Below are positions 11,575 through 23,980 of a stretch of 64,000 nucleotides of DNA, in pieces. The notes under the pieces are model-generated. The model was not told where the DNA came from. It made no database searches and worked only from the letters and a program-made list of their open reading frames with translations. How positions within the stretch are numbered: the first letter of the stretch is position 1; the number at the start of each line of letters is the position of its first letter. Both the position numbers and the translations under genes were made by a program. Source of the stretch: Nilaparvata lugens (taxonomy: Eukaryota; Arthropoda; Insecta; Hemiptera; Delphacidae); the NCBI RefSeq assembly GCF_014356525.2, contig NC_052505.1, positions 55,164,808-55,228,807 on the forward strand, in the 5' to 3' direction.

Positions 11575-11739
11575 CTAGTTTATAATTAAAAGTAGGCTAA
11601 ATACTGTGTAGTCTAGAGTTTTAAGAATTGTTGACATTTTGTAATATGTATTTGTATTGCTGCTTGTGACGATATTCAACTGTATAATGTTCACATTTGC
11701 TGTGTTGAATAAAGAAATATTATTATTATTATTATTTCA

Positions 11740-14700
11740 AGTTAATAATATTGATTGAGAATAATCCTTTTGATTTTATTAGTGATGGAAGATACTTATA
11801 AATTTTTTTCTACAGAAGTATAGAAAGTTTTCAGTTACGTTACATTTGAGTTATTGTTTCTGGAGATATATTATCGTAGAGTATTGCTGAAAGTCAGGAA
11901 GATAGCCTTTAAATTGGAATGAAACTTTTAAGATTATGTTCATATTGAGTTTATGACATTTTTTAATTTATATTTTCCAGACTCTGTTTTCTTATGTCAT
12001 TAAGGCTTTTGAATGATTTAGTAAATTTTTTATGATAGAAATCTTGATAGATGAAGAAGAAAGTTTTTCTTCTCCAGGAAATTGATATTAATGAATGTTC
12101 AAATTTTAATACAATTTAAATTATTTTCTATGTGTCTACTAGTTTTATTTAATTAAAGGTAAAAACTATCCACGAGATGAATCTTATAAGGCAAACATTA
12201 TCTTTCCTTAAAGTGAAATTTTCAATATTTTTTTCTTTTATTGTGTTATAAAGTGTCTTGTTTTATTAGGTGATAAATTCATAATTTCAGTTGATACTAG
12301 TTTTTGGACTTGTATTTGTAGGTAAATCAAATCATAAACTCTGGAATGTTCATTTTTAATTAAGGTTCTGAGCAGTTTTGGGCGAATGCCCGTTTTTTAC
12401 ACTTGGATTGCGTCCTATAGTTCATAAATAATAAATAAAATAAATGTTGGCTGGCGCACAAGTTTCCAACAATACTAGCCGAGCTACTATATGAAAAATT
12501 ATATTTGATTTCGCAAACCAAACAAAAAATATCATATAAGTTAGCATCATTTCAATTTGAATTATTTGTGAAGAAGGATCCATTAATTCTGATAAAAAGA
12601 ATCAGTAGTTTAAAGATAAAAATCTATATAAAATGAGGATTCAAATAGAATGAGAGAATTTAATTAATTGTAATCAATAGATAGCTCCTGTTTTAGCTTT
12701 TGATGAATTGTAGGAAGAGTTAGAAATTAATGCTGTAATACATTTATTTACAGCGGTTCATGTGTGTCCCCAAACCAACTTCTTGTACTACCACCCCTTT
12801 GGTTCCGCAACTTTATGTAACACCGCTTCAAGACACCCGTTCAGACGACAGGTCTAGGGACGTAAGAGGACGTCGCCGTCAAGCCAAATTCAACCGGTAA
12901 AAGCTCACCGCCAAAAACAAGGTACTGTAACCCCGACGATAAAGCAACGTACAGACCAACGAAAGTGCAGTGTAGTGAAACAAAGGTTCATTCGAGAATG
13001 TCAATCAAAAGTGGGGATTCAAAATTATTATGAAATGGGTTATATGGGTTACTATCGACGAAACATGGGTTCAACGGGCTTTTCTTTCTTGAGTAATTCC
13101 ATGTTGAAATAAACTTGTTATTTGATAACTAATATTGTTTGGTTTTGTGACGTATTGCTATCTAATCGGGGATAGTAATGCGCCCCCGAATCAGATGAAG
13201 AATGTCACCAAAGTAACATGAAATTGTTGTTTCTGTTGTTCGATTTTAGTTGCCAATGTTTATTGAAGCTGTTTGTATTTTTCTATAATTTCAAATTGTA
13301 GTGTTATTCTATAGTATAAACCTATTAAATCAGGCATGGCAAGATTAATTGAAGTTTTCTTGACTCTAGCCCGTTCACCTGCATGAATTAGGTATAGACT
13401 CAGGTATTTTCTAGATGTGTCGGCCTATTTCTAAATTCTAAATTTTATTCAAAGTTATCTTATCTATCTTCTTTGGCACACATCTGCATTTCAATTATAC
13501 ACTTGGACTTCATACACTAGCATTTGAATTGGATTTAGGTTTTATTTATGGTCACATTTTCAAACTATAAAATTGGAACAAGATTTTGTTATTGAATCAT
13601 ATAATTATTGGATGTTGAACAACTCATGATACACTCTGTTGAAATAAATATTAAGTACATTTACTTTGAATTCAACACTATCAGCATTCGATTCATTTAT
13701 GAAATATAAATTTATATCAGTATAAATTACATGTCTTGAAGTTAAATTTCTTTGATATTGCTACATAATTTACAGTTTTTGATGGTCAGCTTCACCCTTT
13801 CAGTAAAAAGGGTATCAACAGTTGCTTTGTAATATTCTTTATTTATTAATTGAAAATTCATTCAGCTCTGTATTATTCATCATTCAGTTCAAATTTCATT
13901 GATCTTTATTGTTCATATATAACATTTTGTTATTTCTCAATATATTCAAGTCAATATTATTTGGTCTCTGTTTACATTATTTGCCTTTTTAGGTCTCTTA
14001 GATTCAATACTGCAGTTGTTAACTGTCAGTAGATCGGGTTGTAAGGCCGATCTGCAAAGTAGTGGACTGTGTGAAAGTGTATAGATGAGATTAATATCTG
14101 ATCTAGGCACTGACAGCTCTCCATTATTTGCTATGAGCGGATTTACATACCTTGAATGTGTAGATCCGAAAAAATACCTCTGGTTCAATGTGCGTCTGAG
14201 CACAAGTAGAATGCATGAAAGTAGTGCAATAATGATGACCAATAATTGAAGAGTGATAGATAATAAATTTCATATTATCCGTATGTAATGCTGATATTTG
14301 TATGTAACTATTGGAATGCTTTAAATTAATGTAATTGTAATTAGAATAAAAAGAATTAGAAATGCACTCAAGTTGTTTATTGTACCTAGGCTTTTTGCTA
14401 GTACGTTTAAGATTAGTGATACAATGTTTCAAAATGACATTACCTCTGTGAGCGTAAAAGATTGAATAATACAAAGATGAAATTGGAATTTCAATATTAA
14501 TGCTGAAATACACAATAGAATGATATATTGATGCTGAAACTAATAACAGACCAATATTGATGTTGAGTAATGATTGAATTGAATGTACAATTTGGCAATA
14601 TTTGATTGAATAAAATTTAAAATACTTGAAAATGATAGTAATGATGAGAATCCTAACCTGATTAATTAATTCAGTCGAGAGATGAAAATCCAAAAAAAAT

Positions 14701-16062
14701 AGTCCTGCAAATCCTTAGCAATCCTAAAGGTATGAAAGTACAAAAATTTATATGACTATGAACAATTACCTAATTTAAAAAATGATAACTAGGAATTCAG
14801 TTTAGGTAGAATCGAATCGTACCTGAAGCTTTCAAGCTGTTGACTTTGTAACACTGGAAGAGGACAACTATAGCAACTTGGCTATAGTGTACGCAGAAGG
14901 AGCAGAAAGTCTGTCCAGAACTGAAGGTTCAATTAATAATTAAAAATAGAAAAGGTTGGAAAATACCAAATACAATATTGAAAAGAGACGAAGCTCAGCA
15001 TATTGTATGACATAAGCGGGCTGGGAAATGACAGCTCAATGCATGTCAAATTACATAGGGGATATTACCATATGTAGATCACATAAGTAATAATAATATA
15101 AGATGGAATTGAATGATTGATAGTATTTAAATAGTTATTATTCAGGAATAAGATGTTAATCAAGAACCAAATTGATGGGATGAAGACTACCAGTAAACAC
15201 AGTGCCTCTGAAAGGGTGAGTACATAATGTAAAAAATATTGGAATAAGACTTCCCTGAATAATTAATGATGTGTTGCCGAAGTGATAGGCCTACGGTGAC
15301 TCAAAATCCGTGGATGAAACTTGACTCCTGTCAAGTAAATTGTAGTTGCAGACAGCTGCTGGGCTGATAGAAGTTGAATGATGTTGATATCCTGACTATA
15401 TCCTGATAAACGGTGACCAATGCTGAAGAGAACTTGACTTGAATATGTTGAGATATTGAAAGTCGAGACTGTTCCAATATTAAAGTTGGTAAAGAATATA
15501 TTGACAAATGGGCACTCCACAAATTGAATGAGTTTCACTGATTGAATGTTAATTGGAAAAATGTTCTACCATGAATTAAGTAGAATAACTGTTTGAGGTT
15601 ATGTCCTAATGTTGATGTAATGTTGATGAAAGTTCATGTAGAATTCATGGTGGAAAAGAATGTTGAAATTACTTACAGCTCATAACACTAATATGATGAG
15701 TAATTGAAAATGTGGTACGCAGAAAGCATGGCATGATTTGCAAAAAGGACGCTCAGTAGAAAAGTCCCAAAAGGTATGTTAAAATCATAGGAATTATGGT
15801 TGAGAGACGTTCACTGATGAAAAATGCGTTGAATGGTCATCGAATAAGCACACAAACTAGGACATAATGATTGATGAAAATGGATAAAGTTTTCCTAAGA
15901 TGGACACATTAAACGAAGATGTTACATTGTATGGCTGTCCAAAGAGAGTGACGCTGTCTTTCTGGCTGGTGAAGAAACAGGAACTACCCATAGCGGAAAC
16001 ATGACGTGATCGGCAGTGATGCAAACAAACATGTTGAATGAAGTGAAAATATAAAATTGATA
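11740..16062. other. Non-coding AT-rich region between LINE and BEL element
   Basis: No gene recognised. A compositionally distinct patch with several CpGs lies at about 12750-13080. The region 13850-16060 is rich in TGATGAAT-like words and resembles the DNA on the other side of the BEL coding region, so it may include the 3' part and LTR of that element; no LTR pair could be aligned by eye. The minus-strand frames at 13946-14693 and 15263-16084 have no domain-like features. Confidence 0.4.
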
Positions 16063-16680
16063 TTAAGCGACATTGTGCTTGCATTGAAGTGTGACTAAGT
16101 ACTCCTTAGACCATCTGTCCCAAAGTTCTTGAGTTATTTTCTGGAGAAGTTTCCAATGACACCTGTTATCGACATGGGTGGTGGGTGGGCAATGGAAAGG
16201 CAACACAGTCAATGGGCGACCAACTAAGAAGTGACCTGGCGAGAGATACTGAAGATCTTGAGGGTCCTCTGTAAGAGGTACGAGTGGACGAGAATTAAGG
16301 ATAGCTTCAATTTGAGCTGCGAATGTAGTCATATCTTCAAAATGAAGAATATGATTGAATGTGATGACTTTGAAAATTTTCTTGAAATTCTTGACAGCAT
16401 TCTCCCACAGACCTCCAAATGATGGGGCGCAAGGTGGAATGAAGTGCCACTTGATTTTGAGAACCGACGTGTAGTTATGAATATCTTGTTGAGTTTTAGA
16501 TGACTCAAAAAATTGATGTAGATCTTGTAGTTCGTTGTTTGCACCTACAAACGTGGTTGCATTGTCTGAATAGATGGCGTGTGGAATACCATGATGTGAT
16601 GAGAAGCGTATGAGTGCCACTATAAAGGCTTTCATTGTCAACTCTGAGACGACTTCTACGTGTACTGCTTTCGTGACCAT
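16063..16680 (-). pseudogene. BEL/Pao integrase core
   Basis: Same frame as the RT segment, separated only by the TAA at 16696. It begins MVTKAVHVEVV, then HGIPHAIYSDNATTF (second catalytic D) and PSFGGLWENAVK (catalytic E), with the first D in GIDYAG just before the stop. The C-terminal portion LSPGHFLVGRPL and WDRWSKEYL is typical of the Pao integrase tail. It would insert the cDNA into chromosomal DNA. Confidence 0.87.
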
Positions 16681-16695
16681 GCAGAAAAAGATAGC

Positions 16696-19050
16696 TTAAT
16701 AAGCTTTCGAATATGTGTGTGATTTCTTGGAACCAACAAGTAATGAAAACAGTCCAGCATAATCTATGCCAGAGTTATAGAATGGAAAATCAGACTGTAT
16801 TATGACAGGAGGAAGTTGTCCCATGATTTGTTCCGAACGAAATTTGGCGAGGCGAAAACATAAATGGCAGGATTTCAAAACTGATTTGACTGTACGACGA
16901 GTAGATAATATCCAATAACGCTGACGTAATGAAGTCATGGTGCTCTGAACTCCATCATGAGAAAGACGTCGATGATATGACATGATGAGCGCACGAGTGA
17001 AGCGATGATTAGAAGGCAAGATGTTTTGATGTTTGTAGTCATACGGCAAGTCCAATTGACTCAATCTGCCGCCAACTCTCAATAATGAGTCGTTGTCAAT
17101 CAATGGCGATAGTGCTTTCAAGGAACTAGATGGAAGCAATTCTCTGCCTTGATGGAGAAGACGAATCTCTTCTGTGAATGCTTCTGCTTGAACAGTGCGA
17201 ATGATCGCAATTTCTACCTCTTGAATTTCTTCTACTGTAAGTAGACCACTTCTGCGCTGATCAGGATGATGATGATGAGTGAAGTTATGGATGAAACGAC
17301 AAACATATGCTGTTGAACGGATGATGCGATGATAATCAGACAATTTATGAATGATATTGTTCAACACTGAAGTTGTGACTCTAGTGGCATGTGATGAGAT
17401 AGAACGGTTGATTGCGACATTACAGGAAATGTCATTCCATGTAGCTTCTGGCTTGGACAACCAAGACAGGCCGTTCCACCAAAGTGAACTGTTGATGAGT
17501 GTTGTTGGAGTGCAACCTCTCGAAATTAGGTCAGCAGGATTATGTTTCGTAGTGACATGTTTCCATGTAAAATCTGCTGTAAGATTCTGAATTGTAGAGA
17601 CACCAACAGATACAAAGATATCTGCTCTGTTTGGCAAAGCTTTGAGCCAATTGTACACAACCTTGGAATCAGTCCACAAGATTACCCTGGAAAATTTGAG
17701 CTTGGAAGCACGAATTGTTTTCACAACTAATTTTGATGACAAATATGCTGCTTGGAGTTCCAAACAAGGAATTGTGAGCAATGGTTTTATGGACGCTACC
17801 TTGGACTTAGACGTAAGCAATCTAACTTGAACTCCGTCCAATGATGAGCTGCAAACATGAAGACAAGCACCAAATGCTGTTGCGCTGGCATCAGAGAATG
17901 CATGCAGTTCCAAGTTGACCTCTGAAGAGGGTGGCAAAACACAATGTGGAATAGAAACATTCGCAATGTTAGGCAAATCATGAAGTATGGATAACCATTC
18001 TGTGAGAAGCTCAGATGGTAGCTTTTGGTCCCAATCAAGTTTATGGAGCCAAAGTTTTTGAAATAACAATTTGGGATGAATGACAATGGGTGAGATGAGT
18101 CCAAGCAGATCAAATATGCTAGAAATGCATGACAATAATTGACGTTTAGTGGAAGATGTTTGATGAACAACTTCTGAAATGTTGGATGAGATAGTGAGTT
18201 GATCAGCCATAGAATTCCAAATGAGACCAAGTGCCTTAACAACACTGTCGTTTGAATCAGGTAATGGTCGTGATGTAGCTGTCTCAATGAGATGAGCTGG
18301 GATCATTGAAAGTAATTCTGACGAATTAGACAACCACTTCCTGAGTTCAAATTTTCCTTTATTAAGTGTAGTGAGCAATTGATGAGCCAACTCCATGGCT
18401 GATGAGAGTGATGATGAACTACTGATAAGATCATCCACATAAAAATCTTCCTTAATGGCTTGGTGAACTGCTGAGTGCAGTGAACATTCAACATCTGCCA
18501 AGTGATTGAGCGTGCACATAGCAAGGTATAGAGCTGAGGATGTGCCATAAGTGACAGTATTCAAGTGATACTCTTTAATAGGTTTATTCTGATCAGATCT
18601 CCAAAAGATGCGTTGAAAATTTCTGTCATTTGGATGAACAAGAATCTGGCAGTACATTTTCGCTATATCAGCAATGAATGTGATACAATGCATACAAAAT
18701 CTGAGCACTGTGTCAAACAACTCAGGCTGGACTGTTGAACCAATGTGAAGAACATCATTGAGTGATAATCCTGAAGTGGACTTCGCTGAAGCATCAAACA
18801 CAACTCTAAGTTTGGTAGTCGTGGAATCTGGCTTGAAAACTGGATGATGAGGAATGTGATAATATGGATCATATGGAGATGAAAGTGGTGCGAGAGACAT
18901 GTGACCTAAATCAATATATTCATCCATGAATTGTATATATTGTTTCTTGAGTTCAGGATGAGTATCAAGACGTTTCTCAAGCGAGTGAAAGCAAGTCAAT
19001 GCTTGTCTGAAGGATTGACCTAACAAATGAAATAAATCTTTCTTCGGCAA
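16696..19050 (-). pseudogene. BEL/Pao reverse transcriptase, RNase H and integrase zinc finger
   Basis: 784 codons. RT: TFIADIAKMYCQI carries the first catalytic aspartate and YVDD lies at 18430-18441. A Peptidase_A17-type Pao region follows. RNase H residues are visible in FSDASATAFGA, CLELQAAYLSSKL, LWTDSKVVYNWL and HNPADLISRG. The integrase HHCC finger is HRRLSHDGV...CHLCFRLAK. The frame ends at a TAA (16696), and the next in-frame codons enter the integrase core. Catalytic residues look preserved, so inactivation rests on stop codons. Confidence 0.88.
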
Positions 19051-19158
19051 AGCTACAGTAAATCTGCCATCATCTTGACGTTGAACATTCTCAATGTGGT
19101 GCTGCTCAATTCGCGTGTGTTCTGCTGGCGTGCTGGATTCAGTATCAATTTCTTCAAT

Positions 19159-20202
19159 TCACCAAAATTTTTCCAATTGCTTAGAGATGTCTGCGCTGGA
19201 CACATGTTCAATACTAGAAACAAAATTGGAAATGTGTTGATGAGTGACAGATGATTTATAAGCAGGAATGGAGCCCCAGACTACACAACCTAGCTTGGTA
19301 TTCTGAAGAATACAGCTTTCGGACAGACGAATCTGACCAGGTAAATGAAGCATGGCGTAGACATCAACGTTTAAGAGTATGTCCACTCCTGATATTTCGA
19401 AGAAGGTAGGATCTGCTAAAACAACATTGAGAGGGATATTAAAATTTGAAAAATTGAGTCCAAATGGTGGAACACTAGGAACAATTTTCTCTGTGACAAT
19501 GCAATCAATGTGAGTTGACCAAGTTCGGTCAGGTGAGTGAATACTTAAAGATGACAAGTTTAAGAAAGTAGCATTACTGCCAGATACAGTGTGAACTGTG
19601 CTGCCAGTACAAATAGTGGGTAATTGAAGTTGAGTAGCTAATTGACGTGAGATAAAACAGCTATCGGAGCCACTGTCAAGGAGCATGCGGCAAATTACAG
19701 CTTGACCACTCTTGTTAAAGATGATCAGCTGGGCTGTAGGCTTGATGCAAGTGCATCTGCTATCAATGGATTTGATCTGTGGTGCGCTGTGGGCATAGCT
19801 GACTGTCTGATTGTGAGATTCAACAACATTTGAGGCAGGCTGCAAACTGGATTGAGACGAATCAAATTGATGACTTCCCTCAGAATTTGATGACTGAGGT
19901 CTAGAGGGAATTGAATTGACAACAATACTAGAAGTCGGCAACTGCTGGACAAGGCTAGTTGACATTTGCGGCGCAGGTGGAACCATGTGTGTCATCGGCA
20001 CTGCTGAATTGGAGTTCATTGATGCTGGATACAATGATGACATTTGCGATGGCTGGCTTAACTGTTGTTGTGACTGATGAGGTATGTTATACTCACAGTA
20101 CTGCATGCTCTGTGACAGATTTTTCACTGGATTGCGCGCATGGTTCAATGTTGTGACATAGTTGGACCTCTTAGAGACAGGACTTGACCCATGAAGTAGC
20201 AT
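19159..20202 (-). pseudogene. BEL/Pao aspartic protease region (DUF1758-like)
   Basis: 347 codons. A proline/serine/glutamine-rich linker occupies the first 150 residues. The protease follows, with the catalytic motif LLDSGSDSCFIS and, later, ADPTFFEISGVDILLNVDVY, both characteristic of the retropepsin in Pao elements. The frame ends KFW-TGA at 19159; the next codons continue in the same frame into the RT region, so the TGA is a substitution inside one Pol polyprotein. Confidence 0.83.
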
Positions 20203-20554
20203 GTGAATTACACGTCTTGCAGGAACCTTGACATTGGTGAGCTTGATCCCATGGCTGAATACAGTTGATGCACAAAGATTTTTTCAATACAGCAGAGGTT
20301 TGCTCTGAAGTTGGAAGTTTGAGAAGTTGATTACAATTAAAAATGTTGTGAGAGCCATTGCGACAAAAGTAACACTGAGAAGTTGATGCTCTGTTGAAAA
20401 CATTTGGTGAATTTGAAGTGTTGAAATTCATAATATTGGCTTTGGGCTGTGATGGTTGTCGACTGGTGCTAGGCTGGTTATTAGCTGGCGTATTGCCTTG
20501 CACTGATGTGTTGTTGAATGAGCTCGACAGTGCTTGTGCGATTTTATGTTGCAA
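20171..20554 (-). pseudogene. BEL/Pao nucleocapsid zinc knuckles
   Basis: This continues the Gag frame after the TGA at 20615. It contains the CCHC knuckle CYFCRNGSHNIFNC (C-x2-C-x4-H-x4-C), a second cysteine cluster (CINC...HQC) and CKTC. The protein loses register near 20205, where a one-base frameshift separates it from the protease frame that opens at 20202. It would bind genomic RNA in the particle. Confidence 0.82.
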
Positions 20555-20614
20555 CTCTAAAAAGTCTAAAAGGCAATCAATGGTAAGTTTAGATTTAGTA
20601 GAACAAAATCTCTC

Positions 20615-21475
20615 TCAATCTCTAATAGTAGGATTGCCAAATCGCAACACAGTGAGAAAAATAAAAATGAGATCTTTCACACTAATATTGAGCGCAAGGG
20701 CTTCAAGAGCAGAGATATTTGTCTCTTGATTGTCAATAAATAATCTCCACAATTGGGATGATCTACAGTCAAGTTTAGGAGGGTTGAGTATGGCTGAAGT
20801 ATGAGTTTCGGCAATTAATAATGAATTATTGTATCGTTGGGTCAAGAGTTCCCATGCTAACTCAAAATCTCCAGAAGGAGAATTAGAAATTCTGTTAAGT
20901 GCTTCTCCAGATAGGACCTGACACAGATAGTGAAATTTTAATGTATTATCAAGGTTACAGTTATTGATAACAAGAATTGTAAAGGTCGATTTGAAATTGA
21001 GCCAAGCGCTGAGACTGCCGTCAAATTTTGGCAGTGGAATGTCCGGTAGGCGAGCGCTCACCATGTGAGGAGAATCAACATGATTTGAGTGAGATGGGGA
21101 GCTGACTTCACTTACTCTTTTAGTTTTCAATTCATATTCATATATGGCATTGGAAAGTACAGAATTAACAGTACCAAAATTCTGGCGAATTTGGTGGCAC
21201 ACTTCAATGTCAACAGGCCAACCTTTGTTGGAAAGATTTTCAGTAGTACTATGAAAATTTTTCTTGAGCATTAGCATCTCTTGTTTGAGATCTTCAGCTA
21301 AAAAGTAGTCATTACGACTTTGAATTCCTTTGATAACACCATCTTGAATTAATCGAATCAATTGCCAATTGATAGTGTTAAGATTGTTAGGAATGGTGGG
21401 AGACAGACATTGTCTGACCTCACCTTGAGAAACTTAACCTTCAAGGGTGATGAGCGAGTCGTTTGGATTCTCCAT
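20615..21475 (-). pseudogene. BEL/Pao Gag (DUF1759-like), broken
   Basis: The start ATG is at 21475, with an in-frame TAA about 14 codons in. From 21361 to 20615 the frame is open (248 residues). The segment LPKFDGSLSAWLNFKSTF and the following LKFHYLCQVLSGEA and ELLTQRYN motifs are characteristic of the Gag region of Pao-type elements (DUF1759). The frame ends at a TGA at 20615 where the reading frame otherwise continues towards the zinc knuckles, so it is a point-mutation stop within one polyprotein. Gag normally forms the cytoplasmic virus-like particle. Confidence 0.82.
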
Positions 21476-22963
21476 ACTGAATTTTACAAAATATATATAG
21501 ACATGAAAGAATTAATAAATATTTGAGTAATATAAGAATAGATATATACAAATATAATGTTGAATGAATGCAATAAAACGATGCAGCACAATAACTAGCA
21601 CAATAAGTACACAATGGTTGATTATAGAAATTGTCAATGATAACTGATCGGTTGATTGTTTGATATGAATGAATGTCATCAATGGTTTGTTGACTTATTG
21701 CATAAAAAATGAATAATAATTGCTCAATGAAAATTGCTTGTCAAGATAGCACCAATGAGTGGTAAGTATTAATATTTCCATGAATTCAATGCATTTAAAA
21801 TATCAAGTAAATTGATGAATAGATAAGTCTCTTGAAAGGAAAAAAAAATTGAATAGTAATCCTAAAAAAATTTATGACGCTCACAGAGAAAAGATATTAC
21901 AAAAGGTAAGTCGGTAAAATGAATTTACAGAATTGATAAATGGTTCGGTCTTACAAATTGAATAGCCAGCAACTGATTTGGTCCCCAGATGAATTGCCTT
22001 TAGACTTGGCAAGATGCGAGGTGCAGCAGTGTTCTGAATGCTTCTGTGCTTTGAATCGGCTCTTGCTTGGGTCTGGGTCCACGAACAGTTTACAGGTTGG
22101 CTCGTTCACTGCGCCGATACAACGTAGTGTACCTTTCTGGCCGCAGTGCTGGTTCACCATTCGATACTGAAATATATATGAGTATTATTAGAATGATGTA
22201 AGACTAATGTATGCAAGAATGCAGTTGATAAACATGGATGCTGACTGCTCTACCTGTGTTGGGTATATTCAACTAACTACAGAGGACTTGAAAAAATTAA
22301 GGTACCCAAAAAAAAAAACTTGAAAATTAGCAATCCAATAAAATAGTTACGAATCACCACAGGATGCCAGACGATCCGGGCCTGGACGAGGACCAAGAAC
22401 CAGGACGGCTTTAATTTGGCAGTGACTCTTCATTTAGGTGAGAGATTGCCTTGCTGTGCTTTCAACAAGGGCTGTTTCGGTGACCCCACTCCACCTCCCC
22501 CTGTCACGTGACTCTGGCTCGGGATGGTCATGCAGGACCTGTCACTGCATGCAGGACTGGCGGCGGTGGGGCGACCGGCAGTGGGGTGACTGGCAATGGT
22601 GGGGCGACCGTTGGCGGCCGGACGACTGGCAGCGGGGTGACTGGCAGTGGTGGGGCAACCAGAGGGCTGTTCAGGAGACCCTGCTCCACTCATATCTATC
22701 TACAGTGCTGCTTTTCGGGATACTGTACAAACTGATGGAGTATGCAGCATTTCAGAATGAGAGGAAAGGTCAGCAGAGGTCTATCAGGAGACCACAAAAT
22801 ATAGAAGAGGATTTTCAATGACTAATATATATATTCTGTTTTATAATGGAAAATAAATGTATATGGGAAGAATAAAAATATGGTTTTCTTTTCTCTACCC
22901 ACTACATACAAAAAAATATATCCTCTGGTTCTGTTGATACTGACCTTTAATACTTACCTTTAC
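21476..22963. other. BEL 5' flank and GC-rich imperfect repeats
   Basis: 21476-22200 should contain the leader and 5' LTR of the BEL element, but no LTR ends could be placed. A GC-rich block at 22521-22670 consists of imperfect repeats around GGGGCGACC and GGCAGTGGGGTGACTGGCA. It is open in more than one frame on both strands, as expected of low-complexity repeats; no protein is claimed. Confidence 0.4.
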
Positions 22964-23030
22964 CGCCTTGGATTCGAACCTAGAACCTCCAACTTGGGAA
23001 GCTGACTTGCTCACCACCACACCATAGAGG
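22964..23030 (-). repeat. tRNA-Gly(CCC)-like sequence, probably SINE head or tRNA pseudogene
   Basis: Read on the minus strand, an A-box-like TGGTGTGGTGGTGAGC is followed by a 5-bp anticodon stem (TCAGC/GTTGG, with G-U/T pairs) enclosing the 7-nt loop TTCCCAA, giving a CCC anticodon with T33 and A37. Then comes the B box GGTTCGAATCC (22970-22980). The acceptor stem does not pair and no CCA-end geometry is present, so this is unlikely to be a functional tRNA. The intact A and B boxes suggest a tRNA-derived SINE promoter or a tRNA-like pseudogene. Confidence 0.6.
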
Positions 23031-23340
23031 ATTTATGTTTAAAGACTTAAATTATATAGAATATGATACTTCTTCATACTAATGATAATGAAGAATTGAG
23101 AAGTGAGTCATGATGGGGTGACATTGTCATAGACCTGTTGACAAGGAAGGTTATCCCCACCACCACCACCACTTTTCTCTGTTTGGTATAAGACGGCTTG
23201 TCAGCACTGAGAGGTATTCTGTCTACTGCAACATGTTGTCAAACAGTGTGCTATGTCTGTGGGATGCAGTGATTGAGCTTGAGGAGGAGGAGCTACATAA
23301 TCATGGTATTATCTCGTTGACAGACATTTTCAACTATGCA

Positions 23341-23623
23341 GGACATTTGAGTTCAGAGTTTAGGGTCCAGAGTCCAGAAGTCCAGAGTTCAGAGCCCCGA
23401 GTCCAGAGTCCAGAAGTCCAGAGTTCAGAGCCTGAGACCAGAGTCCAGAGTTCAGAGCCCCGAGTTCAGAGCCCCAAGTTCAGAGCTCAGAGCCCCAAGT
23501 ACAGAGCCCCAAGTTCAGAGTTCAGAGCCCCGAGTTCAGAGTTCAGAGCGTCGAGTTCAGAGTTCAGAGCCCTGAGTTCAGAGTTTAGAGCCCCAAGTTC
23601 AGAGTTCAGAGCCACGAGTTAAT
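23341..23623 (+). repeat. Minisatellite of GAGTTCAGAGCCC units
   Basis: Short units (GAGTTCAGAGTTCAGAGCCCC and variants GAGTCCAGAAGTCC) repeat imperfectly across about 280 bp. The plus-strand frame 23233-23622 stays open through the array because the units have a length compatible with a frame, giving an S/E/R/P repeat tail. It has no recognised domain and is treated as a repeat effect. Confidence 0.75.
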
Positions 23624-23840
23624 TTTTTTTTCTTAATTATTCTCCATTTATTCCCAATTTTATGTGTTTTTAATTTTTTTTTTAATTTCTTTTAAAACTT
23701 TTTTCTTTCAATTTTTTTTTTATTTTTTGATTTATTTCCCATTTATTCCCGATTTTATGTGTTTTTATTTTTTTTTTTAATCTAAAAAAAATATTTTTTT
23801 AATTTTTTTCTTCAATTTTTCTTTTAATTTTTTTTTTGGA

Positions 23841-23980
23841 TGACCTTGAGGTTAGGTTTGATTTACTTGGGTGACTTTGAGGTTAGGTTTGGTTGACTTG
23901 GGTGACCTTGAGGTTAGGTTTGGTTAACTTGGGTGACCTTGAGGTTAGGTTTGGTTGACTTGGGTGACCTTGAGGTGGAG
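23841..23980 (+). repeat. 31-bp tandem repeat, 4.5 copies
   Basis: Copies start at 23841, 23872, 23903, 23934 and 23965 (partial). The unit is TGACCTTGAGGTTAGGTTTG followed by GTTGACTTGGG. Copies differ by one to four bases. Preceded by a 200-bp T-rich tract and followed directly by the hairpin at 23980. Confidence 0.85.

Larger units (their letters stand above)
6556..11739 (+). mobile_element. Apparently intact CR1-like non-LTR retrotransposon (about 5.2 kb)
   Basis: A two-ORF LINE ending in an (ATT)n tail at about 11722-11739. ORF1 and ORF2 are both free of internal stops. The 5' edge at 6556 is inferred from resemblance between the sequence there (GTTGGTAGCACTGGTC) and the 5' edge of the related LINE at 54102 on the other strand (GTTGGCAGCATTGATC), which is precisely bounded by a direct repeat. 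The 5' UTRs would be 496 and 547 nt. Target-site duplications were not found. The EN motif GDFNVD, the RT motif YADD and the ORF1 domains are all preserved, so this may be a young copy capable of movement. Confidence 0.85.
16063..21475 (-). mobile_element. Decayed BEL/Pao LTR retrotransposon, coding region
   Basis: Gag-protease-RT-RNaseH-integrase in the order typical of the BEL/Pao superfamily. The frame begins at the ATG 21475 and can be followed to 16063 with only one frameshift (near 20205) and stops at about 21434 (TAA), 20615 (TGA), 19159 (TGA) and 16696 (TAA). LTRs and a primer-binding site were not identified on either side. Confidence 0.9.

Noticed and set aside
13010..13090. Short peptide VTIDETWVQ resembling the mariner transposase motif
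   Set aside because: Only about ten residues match, with no supporting motif on either side and stops nearby.
14124..14693. 189-aa minus-strand ORF
   Set aside because: Very rich in I, Y, N and S with no motif; typical of AT-rich non-coding DNA.
13850..22200. LTR pair for the BEL/Pao element
   Set aside because: Both flanks are AT-rich with similar words, but no alignable direct repeat was found by eye.
22430..22821. ORFs on both strands in GC-rich DNA
   Set aside because: Explained by imperfect GGGGCGACC/GGCAGTGGGG repeats; no domain.
23233..23622. 129-aa ORF with SEPRVQSP repeats
   Set aside because: Produced by the minisatellite; no evidence of a real gene outside the array.
23841..23980. 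CRISPR-like regular 31-bp repeats
   Set aside because: Repeats are directly tandem without spacers, and the genome is eukaryotic.
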